Origin: Terriglobia bacterium
Lineage (GTDB): Bacteria > Acidobacteriota > Terriglobia > Bryobacterales > Bryobacteraceae
Direction of reading: 5' to 3'
Length of the DNA stretch: 39,883 bases
Assembly (NCBI GenBank): GCA_003175985.1
Contig: PSRJ01000275.1
Location: 1-39,883 of the forward strand
In this document: one piece after another, positions 1 through 8,805 of the stretch
Position numbering within the stretch: position 1 is the stretch's first letter
Layout of the letters: each line of letters opens with the position of its first letter
Notes under the pieces: model-generated
The model's database searches: none
What the model was told of the DNA's origin: nothing
The model's input: the letters and a program-made list of their open reading frames with translations, nothing else
Translations under genes and position numbers: made by a program

Positions 1-153
1 ATCCGGCAGCTCCGACGCGTGCAAAGGACGGCTGGACAGGCCGGGGCTCCGTAATTCTCCGTTCCCCCGTGTGAACGCGACCTGATACGTCTGGAACGAT
101 ACGGAATGGTTAGTGGTATTCGGACGCGGCTGGCTGTACAATTCCGGGGAATA

Positions 154-171
154 CCGCGAATTTTGTCGCGG
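154..171. promoter_or_regulatory. Perfect hairpin in the leader of the TonB receptor gene
   Basis: The arms CCGCGA and TCGCGG are perfectly complementary around a 6-nt loop (ATTTTG). The element lies 22 nt before the receptor start codon and just ahead of the ribosome binding region. It could be an operator or an mRNA leader hairpin. A possible -10 (TACAAT, near 137-142) lies upstream. The rest of 1-193 shows nothing else I can support. The role is inference. Confidence 0.35.
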
Positions 172-193
172 CTCACAGCAGGGGATCAATGCG

Positions 194-3100
194 ATGCGGT
201 CAACTATCCTAACGACTGTTTTGTTTCTCATAGGCGTGTCCGCCCCGGGGTGGAGCCAGACTTCCACCGCCCAGATCAAGGGCACGATCTCAGATGGCAC
301 CGGCGCCGCGGTACCTGGGGCATCGATTAAAGCGACCCAAACGGCGACCGGAGCGGTGCGCACCGTAGTGAGTGGCGGTGACGGCGGATATGTGCTCCCG
401 AACCTAACGGTCGGCCCCTATACGCTGGAAGTGACAAAGGAAGGCTTCAGTACGTTCCGCCAATCCGGGATTGTGTTGCAGGTGGACAGCAATCCCACCG
501 TGGACGTGCCTCTGAAAGTCGGGTCGATCAACGAGCAGGTACAGGTTCAGGCGGAAGCGGGCCAGGTGGAAACGCAGAGTACGGGAGTCGGCAACGTGGT
601 GGATAACCAGCGCGTGGTGGAAATGCCGCTCAACGGGCGCAACCCGATCGAACTGGTATTGCTGAACGGCATGGCGACGCTGCCCGGCAACGGAGCCATT
701 AACAACGTTCGCAACTACCCCACGATCGTGATTTCGGTGGCAGGAGGGCAAGGAGGCAACTCGGCGGCCTACCTGCTCGATGGAGCGCTCTATGAAGACC
801 CGTATAATAATCTGACTCTTCCGCTTCCTTTCCCGGATGCGCTCCAGGAATTCAAGGTGGAAACCAGCGCCCTGCCGGCCCAGTACGGATACCACTCCGG
901 GGCCGCTGTCAACGCCGTCACCAAGTCCGGCACCAATCAGTTTCACGGCGACCTGTTCGAGTTTATCCGCAACGGCGATTTCAATGCCCGTGACTTCTTC
1001 GCGGCGCAGCGCGACACCTTGAAGCGGAATCAATACGGCGGCGTCCTCGGCGGGCCTGTCAAACGCGACAAGCTGTTTTTCTTCGCCGGTCTGCAGCACA
1101 CTTCGCAGCGTTCTGATCCCAACTCGCTGACGGCCTTCGTTCCGACGGCACAGATGCTCGCGGGCGATTTCCGCGATGTAGCATCGCCGGCATGTTCAGG
1201 CGGAAGACAGATCACGCTGAGCTCCGCTGCCGGATTCACGAACAACCAGGTCCTCCCTGCGCTGCTCAACCCCGTGGCCCTCAACGTCTCAAAGACGATT
1301 CCTCTTTCCCCTGATCCTTGCGGGAGAACGCTTTTCGGCTACGACGCGGGGTTGGACGAAACATTGGGGGTGGTTCGAATCGACTACCAGAAGAGCGGCA
1401 AGAATACGATCTTCGGCCGCTATTCGGTGGGAAGTCTGAGCAACCATTCCACCTACGATGGTAAGAACCCGCTGTCTATCAACAACTATGGCGTCAATGA
1501 CCTGAATTATCAGTTCGCGATTGGCGACACATACCTGATTTCTTCCAATATTGTCAGCTCGCTCCGCCTCTCCGCCAGCCGCACGAACGTCGTGAAGTTG
1601 GAGGACAACTACAAATCGCTGGCGGACTTCGGCGCGAATTACACTCCGATTGGCGGGCATGTCAGTTTCATCACCGTGGCCGGTGTGGGCGGTGGATTCG
1701 CCATTGGATCCACAGCCGCAGTTCCCGGCCAATCGCATACCGGCGCCAATCCGTCTCTGTCCGAAGACATCAGTTGGGTGAAGGGCGCCCACCAGATCCA
1801 GTTCGGCGGAAACATTTACAAACGCATTATGAACTACTGGTCGGACGTGAACGCCGTGGGAGGCGTTCGTTTCGATGGGACCGTCACAGGATTGGCCCTC
1901 GCCGACTTCTTGACCGGGAACGCCGTGGCCTTTAACCAGGGGACGCGCTACGGCATGTATCTGTACCAATACTACGCATCTCTCTACGTCCAGGATTCCT
2001 GGAAGCTCTCGCGCCGTCTGTCCCTCAACTACGGCGTGCGGTGGGAGCCTTATTTGTCCAATCAGAACAAATACGCGCAGCTTGATCACTTCACTCCGTC
2101 TCTGTTCGCTCAGAACTATCGCAGCAGCGTCTTTACCTCGGCGCCGGTAGGACTGGCATTCGCCGGAGATCCGGAGTACAACTGCGGCACGGGCTATAAC
2201 TGCAGCACTTGGGGGAAGTTCTTCCCGAGGGTAGGGCTGGTGTGGGATCCCGCCGGCGACGGGCGCACTTCCGTCCGGGCGTCCTACGGAATGTTCGGTG
2301 ACCGGCTGCACCTCTTCTTCCCCAACCAGATGGGGTTCGGGCCGCCGTTTGGCAGCAATGTCGGCTTGACGAACGTGAACCTCTCCGATCCCTGGGCCAG
2401 TTACCCGGGCGGCAATGCTATTCCAAGGCTGGCAGCCTGCAACCCGGTGGGCCACGCCAGCCACACCTGCGCCTTTCCGACCGCCGGCCAGTACGTCACA
2501 TTTAACCTCTCCGACTATCACCCCATGTATGTGCACTCGTGGAACCTGAGCCTCCAGCGGCAAGTCGGGAACTGGCTGTTTTCGGCCAACTACCTGGGCA
2601 ACAGCTCGATTCACCTGGGGACATCGGAGCCTCTAAACCCGGCGGTGTTTATGGGTCTGGGACCCTGCACGTTGATGGTGGCGAATTCCGCGGGACAGGT
2701 GACGCCGACGAACTATTCCACCTGCTCCACTACCGGCAATCAGAACCAGCGGCGCGTGTTCTACTTACAGAATCCGGCGGCGGGGCAATATTACGCCGGC
2801 ATTGGAGTGTACGATCCGGGTGGAACGGGCTCCTACAACGGGCTGTATCTATCGGCGAACAAGCGGCTGGGCCATGGCGTGGCAATTACCGCGAATTACA
2901 CGTTGTCGCACTGCATCAGTGACATCTACGATCAGCAGACTGGCGCGGGCGGGGTCTCTCCGCTGAATCGCCGGATTGGCCGCGGTAACTGCTCGGGTGC
3001 TGACCAGCGCCAGTTATTCACCCTCAACATGGTTGCGCAGACGCCGAGGTTTTCCAGCCGCGCGCTGCGGATGGTGGCGAGCAACTGGCAGGTGGCTCCC

Positions 3101-3568
3101 ATTCTGCAAATCAGGTCCGCTCAGTTCTTCACAATTGTGCCGGGCACGGACCGCGCCTTAACTACGGCCCCGGCGCAGACAGGAAACCTCTTGGACCCGA
3201 ACGGCCTGTATCCTACCAATCAGAGCGTTCAAAACTGGATCAACAAGTCGGCCGTCGCCCTACCGGCTTTGGGAACTTACGGAAACCTCGGGCTGAACAA
3301 TATAAAAGGCCCGGGAGTGTTTCAGTGGAACATGGCACTTTCGCGTACATTTGCCATCCGAGAGGGCAAGACCATTCAGTTGCGCGCCGAAGCCTTTAAC
3401 CTTCCCAATCACTTGAATCCCGCCGCACCCGGTTCTCTGAGCAGCCCCGGCACCAATACGCTCAGCTCATCGACCTTCGGGCAGATTCTCGGCGATATTA
3501 GCGGCAACAACGGTCTCGATTCCGGTGACCCGCGCATCATTCAGTTCGCCATGAAATTTGTCTTTTAG
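194..3568 (+). CDS. TonB-dependent receptor, Oar-like, with carboxypeptidase-regulatory-like domain
   Basis: Predicted outer-membrane transporter of 1,124 residues that would take up a large ligand using TonB energy. The chosen ATG at 194 gives a typical signal peptide (MRSTILTTVLFLIGV, cleaved after the following SAPGWSQ) and has AGGGG about 10 nt upstream; the frame is open back to 113, but that start adds a polar, non-signal N-terminus. Residues ~25-110 look like a CarboxypepD_reg beta-sandwich (STAQIKGTISDGTGAAVPGA). A plug-like region follows (LLDGALYEDPYNN, then ALQEFKVETSALPAQYG and SGAAVNAVTKSGTNQFHG), then a long beta-barrel with many aromatic-ended strands, ending in Phe (FAMKFVF) as outer-membrane proteins do. 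Length and order match the very large Oar-like paralog family of Acidobacteriota. Substrate unknown; no SusD-like partner is adjacent. Confidence 0.9.
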   Translation: MRSTILTTVLFLIGVSAPGWSQTSTAQIKGTISDGTGAAVPGASIKATQTATGAVRTVVSGGDGGYVLPNLTVGPYTLEVTKEGFSTFRQSGIVLQVDSNPTVDVPLKVGSINEQVQVQAEAGQVETQSTGVGNVVDNQRVVEMPLNGRNPIELVLLNGMATLPGNGAINNVRNYPTIVISVAGGQGGNSAAYLLDGALYEDPYNNLTLPLPFPDALQEFKVETSALPAQYGYHSGAAVNAVTKSGTNQFHGDLFEFIRNGDFNARDFFAAQRDTLKRNQYGGVLGGPVKRDKLFFFAGLQHTSQRSDPNSLTAFVPTAQMLAGDFRDVASPACSGGRQITLSSAAGFTNNQVLPALLNPVALNVSKTIPLSPDPCGRTLFGYDAGLDETLGVVRIDYQKSGKNTIFGRYSVGSLSNHSTYDGKNPLSINNYGVNDLNYQFAIGDTYLISSNIVSSLRLSASRTNVVKLEDNYKSLADFGANYTPIGGHVSFITVAGVGGGFAIGSTAAVPGQSHTGANPSLSEDISWVKGAHQIQFGGNIYKRIMNYWSDVNAVGGVRFDGTVTGLALADFLTGNAVAFNQGTRYGMYLYQYYASLYVQDSWKLSRRLSLNYGVRWEPYLSNQNKYAQLDHFTPSLFAQNYRSSVFTSAPVGLAFAGDPEYNCGTGYNCSTWGKFFPRVGLVWDPAGDGRTSVRASYGMFGDRLHLFFPNQMGFGPPFGSNVGLTNVNLSDPWASYPGGNAIPRLAACNPVGHASHTCAFPTAGQYVTFNLSDYHPMYVHSWNLSLQRQVGNWLFSANYLGNSSIHLGTSEPLNPAVFMGLGPCTLMVANSAGQVTPTNYSTCSTTGNQNQRRVFYLQNPAAGQYYAGIGVYDPGGTGSYNGLYLSANKRLGHGVAITANYTLSHCISDIYDQQTGAGGVSPLNRRIGRGNCSGADQRQLFTLNMVAQTPRFSSRALRMVASNWQVAPILQIRSAQFFTIVPGTDRALTTAPAQTGNLLDPNGLYPTNQSVQNWINKSAVALPALGTYGNLGLNNIKGPGVFQWNMALSRTFAIREGKTIQLRAEAFNLPNHLNPAAPGSLSSPGTNTLSSSTFGQILGDISGNNGLDSGDPRIIQFAMKFVF

Positions 3569-3656
3569 ACACGGGTCGCGAGTTCGCCGGTTCAAAACGC
3601 GTTTTCGGGAATTATCCACAACCATTCCTCGGCGGCGCTACAATTGGGAGGCGTAT

Positions 3657-4559
3657 ATGGACATTCCCGCGTTCGCCGCCGAACAGGCGCGCCGGCGTCT
3701 GGAGCGGCTGGCGTTTCAGGTTAGCGCCGCTAATAAGTCACTGGGCGCCGAAGCGGTACACGAACTGCGTGTAGCTATCCGGCGCTGCACCCAGGCGTTG
3801 ACGGTCTTCAAGGCGTGCTTTCCGCGCCGGGAACTGAAGAAGGTGCGCCGGGAATTAAAACAGGCGATGACCGCCGCGGGCCCCGTGCGCGATTGTGACA
3901 TAGCCGTAGAACTCCTCTCCAAGACGTCGGTGCGTGGCGCCGGCGCGCTGTCCGCACGCTTTCGAAGCGCGCGGAAATCGAAAGAGAAGGCCCTGGCCGC
4001 GCTCGTGAGGCGCTGGTCGGCGCGCCGTTCGATTTCCAAATGGTGTGAAGCCTTGGAATTAAACGCGCCGCGTTCCTGCGACGGAACCGTGGAGTCCACC
4101 GCCGGCAGTATGTTGCGGCGCCTCGGGAAGGAGTATTACCGTTGCGGCGAGAAAGCCGCGGCCCGAGGGGCCTCCGGAGAAGAGTTGCACGAATTTCGGA
4201 TCTTCGCCAAAAAGTTCCGATATAGCATTGAACTGTTTTCCTCGGTGTATCCAGGTGGATTGGAGGAGCAGACCGGTCAGGTCAAGGAAATTCAATCCTT
4301 GCTCGGCACGATCAACGATTACAACGCGGTCCGGACGATGGTTCAGGAGTCGGGTAAACACCCTGAATTGCAAGCCGCATTGAAGAAATCGCAAAAGCAG
4401 AAAGTCAGGAAATTCCGCAAGCTCTGGACCACTCAGTTTCCAGGCTCCGGGGATGCGAAACGCTGGATCGCGCAATTCGATTCCCTGCTGCCTTCCCGCA
4501 AACCCGTCGCTCGCGCCAAGCGTCCCGCAGTCGCTGCGGCGACGGCTGCAAAGGCCTGA
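3657..4559 (+). CDS. CHAD domain-containing protein
   Basis: A 300-residue all-helical CHAD protein. CHAD domains carry conserved His and basic residues and bind polyphosphate granules. Two repeat-like His motifs are visible: AVHELRVAIRRCTQAL near residue 35 and ELHEFRIFAKKFRYSIELF near residue 180, followed by QVKEIQSLLGTINDYNAV, which is the usual C-terminal CHAD signature. The C-terminus is a lysine/alanine-rich tail. The ATG at 3657 was chosen over the open frame back to 3558 because GGGAGG sits 6 nt upstream and the earlier part overlaps the receptor stop. It stands alone, without the CYTH/triphosphatase domain that often accompanies CHAD. It converges on the E1-beta gene with a 6-nt gap. 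Confidence 0.85.
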   Translation: MDIPAFAAEQARRRLERLAFQVSAANKSLGAEAVHELRVAIRRCTQALTVFKACFPRRELKKVRRELKQAMTAAGPVRDCDIAVELLSKTSVRGAGALSARFRSARKSKEKALAALVRRWSARRSISKWCEALELNAPRSCDGTVESTAGSMLRRLGKEYYRCGEKAAARGASGEELHEFRIFAKKFRYSIELFSSVYPGGLEEQTGQVKEIQSLLGTINDYNAVRTMVQESGKHPELQAALKKSQKQKVRKFRKLWTTQFPGSGDAKRWIAQFDSLLPSRKPVARAKRPAVAAATAAKA

Positions 4560-4565
4560 AGAATC

Positions 4566-5537
4566 TCAGTAGCGGTGCAGCCAGCGGGCTTTTTCAATCA
4601 CCTTTTCCGCATTCGGCAGGAACGCTTCTTCTAACGGCGGGCTAAAGGGCACCGGAGTGTCTGGCGCTGTAATGCGCAGAATAGGACCATCGAGGTACTC
4701 CCATACACGCTCCGTGAGCGTAGCGGTGAGTTCACCGGCCAAGCCGCCCGTTTGCGTGTCTTCATGCAGCAGTAAGACCTTCGAAGTCTTCCTGGCGGTT
4801 TCGCAGACGGCATCGCGGTCGAGCGGCGCCAAGGTGCGCAAATCGAGGATCTCGATATCGATGCCCTCCGGTTCCAGTCTCTCCGCGGCCTCCAGCGCCA
4901 CCCACACCATTGCACCGTAAGTAATGATGCTCAAGTGGCGGCCTTTGCGTACCAGCTTCGCCTTGCCCAGGGGTACTGTAAAATCGCCCGCGGGAAGGTC
5001 CTCTTTGATGCGGCGGTAGAGGCCTTTGTGCTCGAAGAAGAGAACGGGATCGTTGTCGCGGATGGCGGATTTGATCAAGCCCTTGGCATCATAAGCGGTG
5101 GCGGGCGCCACGACCTTCAACCCCGGCGTGCGCACAAACCACATCTCGGGATTCTGGGAATGGAACGGGCCCCCGTGAATCCCGCCGCCGGAAGGGGCGC
5201 GGATGACGATCGGCACCGGAGCGTTCCAGCGGTAACGGCACTTGGCGGCAAAATTAACGATCTGGTCGAAGCCACAAGAGATGAAGTCGGAGAATTGCAT
5301 CTCCGCGACCGGGCGCAGGCCCATGAGGCCGGCTCCGATGGAGGCTCCTACAATCGCGGATTCCGAGATAGGCGTATCTACGACGCGTTTTTCCCCGAAC
5401 TTCTCGAGGAATCCCGCCGTGACCTTAAACGCACCGCCGTAGACGCCGATATCTTCACCGATGAGGAGTACGTTCGGATCGCGCTCCATCTCCTCCCAGA
5501 GCCCTTCGCGGATGGCTTCGACGTATGTGGTGGGCAT
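4566..5537 (-). CDS. 2-oxo acid dehydrogenase E1 component, beta subunit
   Basis: Beta subunit of the heterotetrameric thiamine-diphosphate E1 that decarboxylates a 2-oxo acid (pyruvate or branched-chain) and passes the acyl group to lipoyl-E2; cytoplasmic. At 323 residues it has the normal family length. Visible signatures: MPTTYVEAIREGLWEEMERD, LIGEDIGVYGGAFKVTAGF, DTPISESAIVGASIGAGL, RAPSGGGIHGGPFHSQ, and the C-terminal transketolase domain with DLRTLAPLD and LLHEDTQTGGLAGEL. It begins 5 nt after the alpha-subunit stop, so the two form one transcription unit in the order alpha-beta. The substrate cannot be fixed from the sequence; the alpha partner looks closer to the branched-chain/acetoin type than to classic pyruvate E1. 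No E2 or E3 gene is in the window. Confidence 0.93.
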   Translation of the reverse strand: MPTTYVEAIREGLWEEMERDPNVLLIGEDIGVYGGAFKVTAGFLEKFGEKRVVDTPISESAIVGASIGAGLMGLRPVAEMQFSDFISCGFDQIVNFAAKCRYRWNAPVPIVIRAPSGGGIHGGPFHSQNPEMWFVRTPGLKVVAPATAYDAKGLIKSAIRDNDPVLFFEHKGLYRRIKEDLPAGDFTVPLGKAKLVRKGRHLSIITYGAMVWVALEAAERLEPEGIDIEILDLRTLAPLDRDAVCETARKTSKVLLLHEDTQTGGLAGELTATLTERVWEYLDGPILRITAPDTPVPFSPPLEEAFLPNAEKVIEKARWLHRY

Positions 5538-5542
5538 CGGGG

Positions 5543-6547
5543 CTATTCGTAGACGTCGTCCAGCAATGTCGAAGGGTCGGGATAGGGGCTGTTTTCGGCC
5601 CAGGCAACAGCTTCGTCGACTTCGGCACGAACGCGCGCGTGCAGTTCGTCGAACTCACCTTGAGTGGCCAAGCCCTGTTCGATCATCTTCGATTCCAGGC
5701 GAGGAATCGGGTCCAGCTTGCTCCATTGGTCCCACAAGTCTTTCGGGACGTAATCGGCTGCATCGTGTGCGGAGTGGCCCGTCATGCGAAAGCTCTTGCA
5801 TTCCATTAAGTAAGGTCCCCGGCCGCTGCGCGCATGGGCCGTTGCCCGCTGTGCGGCTTCATGCACCGCGAGCAGATCGTTGCCGTCCACGATCTCCGCC
5901 GGGATGCCGTAGGCCGGCCCCCTATCGGCAACATTGGCGCAGCCCATCTGCTTTTCGACGGGCGTCGAGTACGCGTACTGGTTGTTGTTGCACACAAAAA
6001 CGACGGGCAATTTCTGGACTGCGGCAAAGTTGACACCCTCATGCCAGTCACCGCGGCTGGTGGCGCCATCGCCGAAGAAACAGAAGGCCACGGCGTTTTT
6101 GCCCTGGTAGCGCAGCGCCATGGCGACTCCGGTTCCTACGGGAACGCAGGCGGCCATCGCGCTGATGATGGAGATGATGTTCAGCTTGAGGTCGCCCATG
6201 TGCATGTTGCCGTCGCGCCCGCGAGTCAGGCCGCCTACCCGCCCCATGTATTGTGCGAACACGCGCGCCGGCGTCACACCCCGGACAAAGAAGAGGCCCA
6301 TGTCGCGGTGCGAGGGCAGCAACACGTCTTCGGGCGTGGCCGCCAGCGACGTGCCCACGGAGATGGCTTCCTGCCCGCGGCCGACGTATACGCCGCCCAG
6401 GATCTTCCCCTGGCGGTAGAGTTTGCGCTCGATGCGGTCTTCTACTTCGCGCATCAAAGACATGTAGTAGAGGCCCCGGTGAGCCACTTCTGCCTGCTCA
6501 CTGGCGAGTCCGCCGGGGTGGGGAGTAATCAGCTCTGCCGCGCTCAT
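5543..6547 (-). CDS. 2-oxo acid dehydrogenase E1 component, alpha subunit (ThDP-binding)
   Basis: Alpha subunit of the same E1 enzyme, 334 residues from the ATG at 6547. That start is preferred to the in-frame GTG four codons upstream because GGTGAGG lies 6 nt before it. The ThDP/Mg motif is clear: GDGATSRGDWHEGVNFA, ending in CNNNQYAYSTP. Other family signatures are GRGQEAISVGTSLA near the N-terminus, LPSHRDMGLFFVRG, GRDGNMHMG and RMTGHSAHDAADYVP, the last being the phosphorylation-loop region in the family. It is the first gene of the alpha-beta pair. Its promoter and first seven codons are duplicated 2,280 bp away (see repeats). The 'GATS.GD.H' form is typical of branched-chain/acetoin-type E1, so pdhA, bkdA and acoA are all possible names. 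Confidence 0.92.
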   Translation of the reverse strand: MSAAELITPHPGGLASEQAEVAHRGLYYMSLMREVEDRIERKLYRQGKILGGVYVGRGQEAISVGTSLAATPEDVLLPSHRDMGLFFVRGVTPARVFAQYMGRVGGLTRGRDGNMHMGDLKLNIISIISAMAACVPVGTGVAMALRYQGKNAVAFCFFGDGATSRGDWHEGVNFAAVQKLPVVFVCNNNQYAYSTPVEKQMGCANVADRGPAYGIPAEIVDGNDLLAVHEAAQRATAHARSGRGPYLMECKSFRMTGHSAHDAADYVPKDLWDQWSKLDPIPRLESKMIEQGLATQGEFDELHARVRAEVDEAVAWAENSPYPDPSTLLDDVYE

Positions 6548-6607
6548 GAGAAACCTCACCTACAGCCGCAATGGAGTAGTATAACGCCCTTTTGCAAGCC
6601 CGGAAGG
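6526..6607. repeat. Imperfect direct repeat, copy A (E1-alpha promoter and start region)
   Basis: Aligns without gaps to 8806-8887 at an offset of exactly 2,280 bp. By direct comparison 71 of 82 columns agree, and 60 of 65 in 6526-6590, including an identical 20-base block at 6551-6570. Copy A holds the first codons, start codon, ribosome binding site and -10 of the E1-alpha gene. Similarity stops inside codon 7 or 8 of that gene on one side and just before the hydrolase stop on the other. Confidence 0.85.
6578..6583 (-). promoter_or_regulatory. Candidate -10 element of the E1 alpha-beta operon
   Basis: On the minus strand TATACT lies 31 nt before the ATG at 6547. The matching -35 position (minus-strand CTTCCG, 17 nt upstream) is weak, so only the -10 is convincing. 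In repeat copy B the equivalent hexamer is TCTACC, which has lost the consensus. Confidence 0.4.
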
Positions 6608-6609
6608 AC

Positions 6610-8601
6610 TCAAGGCGCGTACATTGAGGCGGCTATCGAACGTCCGCCGAATGTGCCGCTCAGAGTGGCGGTGGACAGCGGTGTCCAGTTCTGATAGCTG
6701 ACGGTGACGGTTCCGCTGCTGGAGCCAGGACCGCTTACTTCCAGGTTCATTGTGACAGAGCCGGTGCCGCTCATACTGCAATCGACATTTCCAGAGACGA
6801 TGACATCCTCCGTCCAGGCCATTTCACTCAATTCAAATCGCAGGCTGTTGCCCACAAAGTGATACCGAAATCGTCCGCCGCGCAGCCCCACACCGCTGCC
6901 GTCATAATTGACCCAGAATCGCGCCAGCGCGTCACCTGCAGCATAGGCGGCCGCCGCAGCCACCTGCAGGTCCTGCGTTGTGCCCTGATTGCCGGGGAGG
7001 GGCGCGGCGGGATCTAATTCGGCGGATTGCCGCGCAAACCTGGGCAGCAGCCGTACCTCCGGTATAACCGCGGCGCACGACGTGTCGCCCGGGCTCCCCG
7101 TCTCCACAAATCGCCGCACAATCACGGAGGAACAGTCATAGGTGTCGGCCAAAGCCGTAACGTGAAAGCTATTGGCGACAAGAACCTGCTGCGCCAGGGG
7201 AAACAGCGCCGCTGCTTGCGCGCCCTGCGCCGCCGGCGTCAGCGAATCGAGATCGCCCGATAAAACCAGCACGGGGAGGCCGGGAAAAACCGTGCCGGGC
7301 GGCACGGGCTGCCCAGGAGGATGGGCCGGTGATGGAACCGGCCACCGCAAACAGAGATTGACCACGCTGTAGTCGAGCGGCATGGACAAGAATTCGTCAA
7401 TGCTGAAAGGTGCGAACACCGCCGGATCGCGGATCTTCTTCTGCGCGATGGCCCCCTGGTCCTGCACAAAACGCAGATCGAGCGGCGCCGTCATGGAGTA
7501 AATCTGCGGATAGTCGGAGCAGCTCACGGCCACGAACAGACCGGCGCTGAACGCCGCAGCGCTGGTGCTGGGGTAATTGCTGGAGGCGCTTTCCTGGTTT
7601 TCCGCCACCAGGCGGAGAAAAGGCGCCTGATCGTGATTTTCTCGCCAGGCGCGCGCCGCCGCGTCCAGCTCGCGATACACCACCGGGCCGGAAGCGTTCG
7701 AGAACATAACATACGCGAGACCCTGTGCGTTTGCCGTGGCGGCCGTTGGGCGGCCGTCCCCGTTGGGAACAATCGCGGTGACGGGCGTTTGCCGCACGGA
7801 ATCGAGCAGGGCTTGTATCCGGTCCATGGACGCGCCCGCCTGGTTCTGGCAGGCCGGCGACCGCTGGCAAGCCGCGTTGAATGCATTGCGTGCGGCAGGC
7901 GGGGCTTCCGGATACCACGGATCGGCTCCAATCACTGCATACGCCGAGTCCAGCACAAGTGTCCGCAGCAAACCGGGATGACGGCCCGCAAACGCCTGGC
8001 TGAAGAACGTCCCGTAGGAATCTCCGTAGAGATCTACCGGGCCCAGTGCCAGTGCGTCGATGACTGCCGCGAGATCGTCGGCAGCCTGACCGGTGCCGTA
8101 CAGGTCCGAAGCGGGGCCCATTTGTGTCCCGCACGTCTGGATAGCTGCCTGTGTCAACTGCGCCTGGCTTTGCAACGGCGTGCAGTCGATGGCGCCGGAT
8201 GTGCCGGTTCCGCGGTTATCCACCAGCAGCAGGCTGCGGCGATCCATCAGGGGCTGAAACAGACCCAGATAATATGCGCGCGAGCCCGTGGTTGGGTAAC
8301 CAGGCCCGCCTTCCGTAGCGACGAGCGCTCCCAATGGCGGCTGGGTAAGCTCGCGGCGCGGATAAAATTCAAAGCCGATGCTGATGGTGCCGGCTACTTC
8401 GCCCGCCGGATCCAATGGCCGCACCAGGCTGCCGCAGTATGCGATGCCGCAACGCGTCAGCCGCTGCGAACCAACCCTCAGAGTTTCGGGGCCGGAGAAG
8501 GGCTTGCCGGCTGGAAGCGGCAGCATCTTACGCTGCCGCGGACCGGTTTGCGCCGACGCCACTGTGGCGCAGAGTAATAAGGCGAGGGTATGGTGTGACA
8601 T
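6610..8601 (-). CDS. Secreted alpha/beta hydrolase, TAP-like (tripeptidyl aminopeptidase family)
   Basis: Exported serine hydrolase, 663 residues. The N-terminus is a signal peptide (MSHHTLALLLCATVASAQ). The alpha/beta-hydrolase fold shows the oxyanion strand LVATEGGPGYPTTGSR (~94-108), LLLVDNRGTGTSG (~125-135) and the nucleophile elbow GDSYG with Ser195. The TAP-like C-terminal half carries the acid in LPVLVLSGDLDSLTP and the base in ANSFHVTALAD. Members usually run to about 500 residues; here about 130 further residues form a beta-rich, low-charge tail (GNSLRFELSEMAW, then repeated SGTVTV/SGTFGG-type strands) that resembles a separate C-terminal domain. Likely role: aminopeptidase or related hydrolysis outside the cytoplasm. 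It lies between the two copies of the direct repeat and 16 nt after the VOC-like relic. Confidence 0.85.
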   Translation of the reverse strand: MSHHTLALLLCATVASAQTGPRQRKMLPLPAGKPFSGPETLRVGSQRLTRCGIAYCGSLVRPLDPAGEVAGTISIGFEFYPRRELTQPPLGALVATEGGPGYPTTGSRAYYLGLFQPLMDRRSLLLVDNRGTGTSGAIDCTPLQSQAQLTQAAIQTCGTQMGPASDLYGTGQAADDLAAVIDALALGPVDLYGDSYGTFFSQAFAGRHPGLLRTLVLDSAYAVIGADPWYPEAPPAARNAFNAACQRSPACQNQAGASMDRIQALLDSVRQTPVTAIVPNGDGRPTAATANAQGLAYVMFSNASGPVVYRELDAAARAWRENHDQAPFLRLVAENQESASSNYPSTSAAAFSAGLFVAVSCSDYPQIYSMTAPLDLRFVQDQGAIAQKKIRDPAVFAPFSIDEFLSMPLDYSVVNLCLRWPVPSPAHPPGQPVPPGTVFPGLPVLVLSGDLDSLTPAAQGAQAAALFPLAQQVLVANSFHVTALADTYDCSSVIVRRFVETGSPGDTSCAAVIPEVRLLPRFARQSAELDPAAPLPGNQGTTQDLQVAAAAAYAAGDALARFWVNYDGSGVGLRGGRFRYHFVGNSLRFELSEMAWTEDVIVSGNVDCSMSGTGSVTMNLEVSGPGSSSGTVTVSYQNWTPLSTATLSGTFGGRSIAASMYAP

Positions 8602-8617
8602 CGTGTACAGGTGTGGG

Positions 8618-8764
8618 CTACTTCGCGGCCAAGCCCTGCGTCAGCTCGATCCGCGTGCCTGTAGTATCAGTCAGGAACGCGAAGGAGATTCCGGAGTCGT
8701 TGGGCGGGGCGAGCTGAGCAAAAAGCGCAGTGGCCGAAGCCGCCAGCAGGCATAGCGAGCGCAT
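8618..8764 (-). pseudogene. Relic of a secreted VOC/glyoxalase-like protein (internal deletion)
   Basis: A 48-codon frame not visible at usual length cut-offs. The first 17 residues form a signal peptide (MRSLCLLAASATALFAQ), then LAPPNDSG, then GISFAFLTDTTGTRIELTQG and a short tail to the TAG at 8618-8620. The last part matches the C-terminal strand of VOC-fold proteins (FxxDPxGxxIEL). The natural reading is a secreted VOC protein that lost nearly all of its middle by an in-frame deletion, joining residue ~25 to the last ~24 residues. No clear ribosome binding site is seen. It could still be made as a small secreted peptide, but more likely it is a remnant. The VOC assignment rests on recall of the family pattern. 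Confidence 0.6.
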
Positions 8765-8805
8765 GCGGTCAGGCTATCACGGATTTCCGATTCCGGGCGA
8801 GCGGC

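Noticed and set aside
1289..2614. 441-codon minus-strand frame inside the TonB receptor
   Set aside because: Antisense shadow with Val/Arg/His-biased composition and no recognisable motif.
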